This document shows, in pieces, positions 63,692-64,000 of a stretch of 64,000 nucleotides of DNA. Source of the stretch: Azospirillum cavernae (GTDB lineage: Bacteria; Pseudomonadota; Alphaproteobacteria; Azospirillales; Azospirillaceae); assembly GCF_003590795.1 (NCBI RefSeq), contig NZ_QYUL01000001.1, forward strand, positions 1,009,001 through 1,073,000. Reading direction: 5' to 3'. The translations under genes and the position numbers were made by a program. Under the pieces are notes generated by a model. The model was not told where the DNA came from, did no database searches, and saw nothing but the letters and a program-made list of their open reading frames with translations. Each line of letters begins with the position of its first letter. Within the stretch, counting starts at the first letter, position 1.

Positions 63692-63718
63692 AAGTACACT
63701 GCACAGTGTAGTGTACTT
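63692..63718. promoter_or_regulatory. Palindromic operator between tetR and aldo/keto reductase genes
   Basis: AAGTACACT (63692-63700) and AGTGTACTT (63710-63718) are perfect 9 bp inverted arms with a 9-base centre; an inner ACACT/AGTGT pair overlaps it. It lies 15 bases upstream of the tetR start and 57 bases before the aldo/keto reductase start, the right place for TetR binding. Confidence 0.7.
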
Positions 63719-63774
63719 ATCTGACATCCCGCATCACTGTAATCCGCCCTGGATCGGGGCGGGAGAGGAAAACC

Positions 63775-64000
63775 ATGGACACGCGCACCCTGGGTGGTTC
63801 TTCGCTGACCGTTTCGGCCCTTGGTCTGGGCTGCATGGGCATGTCGGAATTTTACGGCCCAACCGACGAAACCCAATCGCTCTCCACGCTGGAACGGGCC
63901 TTGGAACTGGGCGTCACCCATTTCGACACGGCGGACATGTATGGCTCCGGCCACAACGAGACGCTGCTGGGCCGCTTTCTGGCGGGCAAGCGCGACCGCG
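63775..64000 (+). CDS. Aldo/keto reductase (partial, runs off the window)
   Basis: First 75 residues: [20 protein letters not shown], then GTD-type [20 protein letters not shown]. The catalytic aspartate and tyrosine are in [13 protein letters not shown]-dependent carbonyl reduction; the YajO/Tas-like group is most similar. Ribosome site GGGAGAGGA precedes the ATG. Likely controlled by the adjacent TetR regulator. Confidence 0.9.
   Translation, partial: MDTRTLGGSSLTVSALGLGCMGMSEFYGPTDETQSLSTLERALELGVTHFDTADMYGSGHNETLLGRFLAGKRDR

Overview
The window reads as chromosomal DNA of a GC-rich alphaproteobacterium, most likely of the Rhodospirillales/Azospirillum-Magnetospirillum type. The pointers are a GcrA cell-cycle regulator, a PopZ-type pole organiser (DUF2497) with a long proline run, an alphaproteobacterial isocitrate dehydrogenase of the Thermus/IMDH-like class, the block Pcm - rhodanese - TolC, the block RlpA - DacC - Tmk - HolB - MetG - TatD - MBL hydrolase, a CcoG oxidase-maturation protein and an AapQMPJ-type amino-acid ABC transporter. 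No rRNA, prophage, CRISPR array or complete insertion sequence is visible.

Layout. 1-8.2 kb: gcrA, an icd / ECF sigma / anti-sigma set, a two-gene PstI/BsuBI-like restriction-modification system of lower GC, an intergenic palindrome pair, a CoxE-type VWA protein and a MESH1-like HD hydrolase. 8.3-16.4 kb: ccoG, a tandemly duplicated palindromic repeat, valS, popZ, tolC, rhodanese, pcm. 16.5-23.8 kb: a rightward envelope and information-processing block (rlpA-like lipoprotein, D,D-carboxypeptidase, tmk, holB, metG, tatD, PhnP-like hydrolase), with GTGA/ATGA overlaps. 23.8-31 kb: a caspase-like unknown protein, an MsbA-like ABC exporter, a solute-binding protein, a patatin and a CvrA/NhaP2-type antiporter. 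31-37 kb: a PAS-GGDEF-EAL protein with a degenerate GGDEF site, three small unknown genes, a CsbD protein and a Na/Pi cotransporter-like protein, with two copies of a ~200 bp miniature mobile element. 37-47.4 kb: PpiD, TrpE, an AT-rich two-gene DUF1828-type island, a chemoreceptor, a YdcF protein, tRNA-Cys, an orphan FlgE-like hook protein and tRNA-Asn. 47.6-54 kb: small genes, an HtrA-like protein lacking its catalytic triad, Nudix hydrolase, cysK, AlaX, SseA and two GNAT acetyltransferases. 54-62 kb: hisC, the aap transporter, metC and hisI, i.e. amino-acid uptake and synthesis. 62-64 kb: two tandem small-RNA-like units, a DUF2268 protease-like protein, and a TetR regulator divergent from an aldo/keto reductase.

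Most noteworthy: (1) between hisI and the DUF2268 gene lie two homologous, head-to-tail units, each with an FNR/FixK-like box (one perfect), a -10-like element at the same spacing, a shared CCTCCCTGTATTC (anti-Shine-Dalgarno) segment and an intrinsic terminator, which look like tandem oxygen-responsive small RNAs. (2) A miniature element with 26 bp inverted ends and apparent 8 bp target duplications carries inverted arrays of a 10 bp AACACGGAT-like unit. (3) Related 10 bp-unit palindromes sit between convergent genes and have been tandemly duplicated at two places. (4) A PDZ protein of HtrA type has lost all three catalytic residues. (5) An AT-rich DUF1828-type gene pair has a previously uncharacterised partner as far as I can tell.

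All positions come from reading the sequence; family assignments are from remembered motifs and were not checked against a database.
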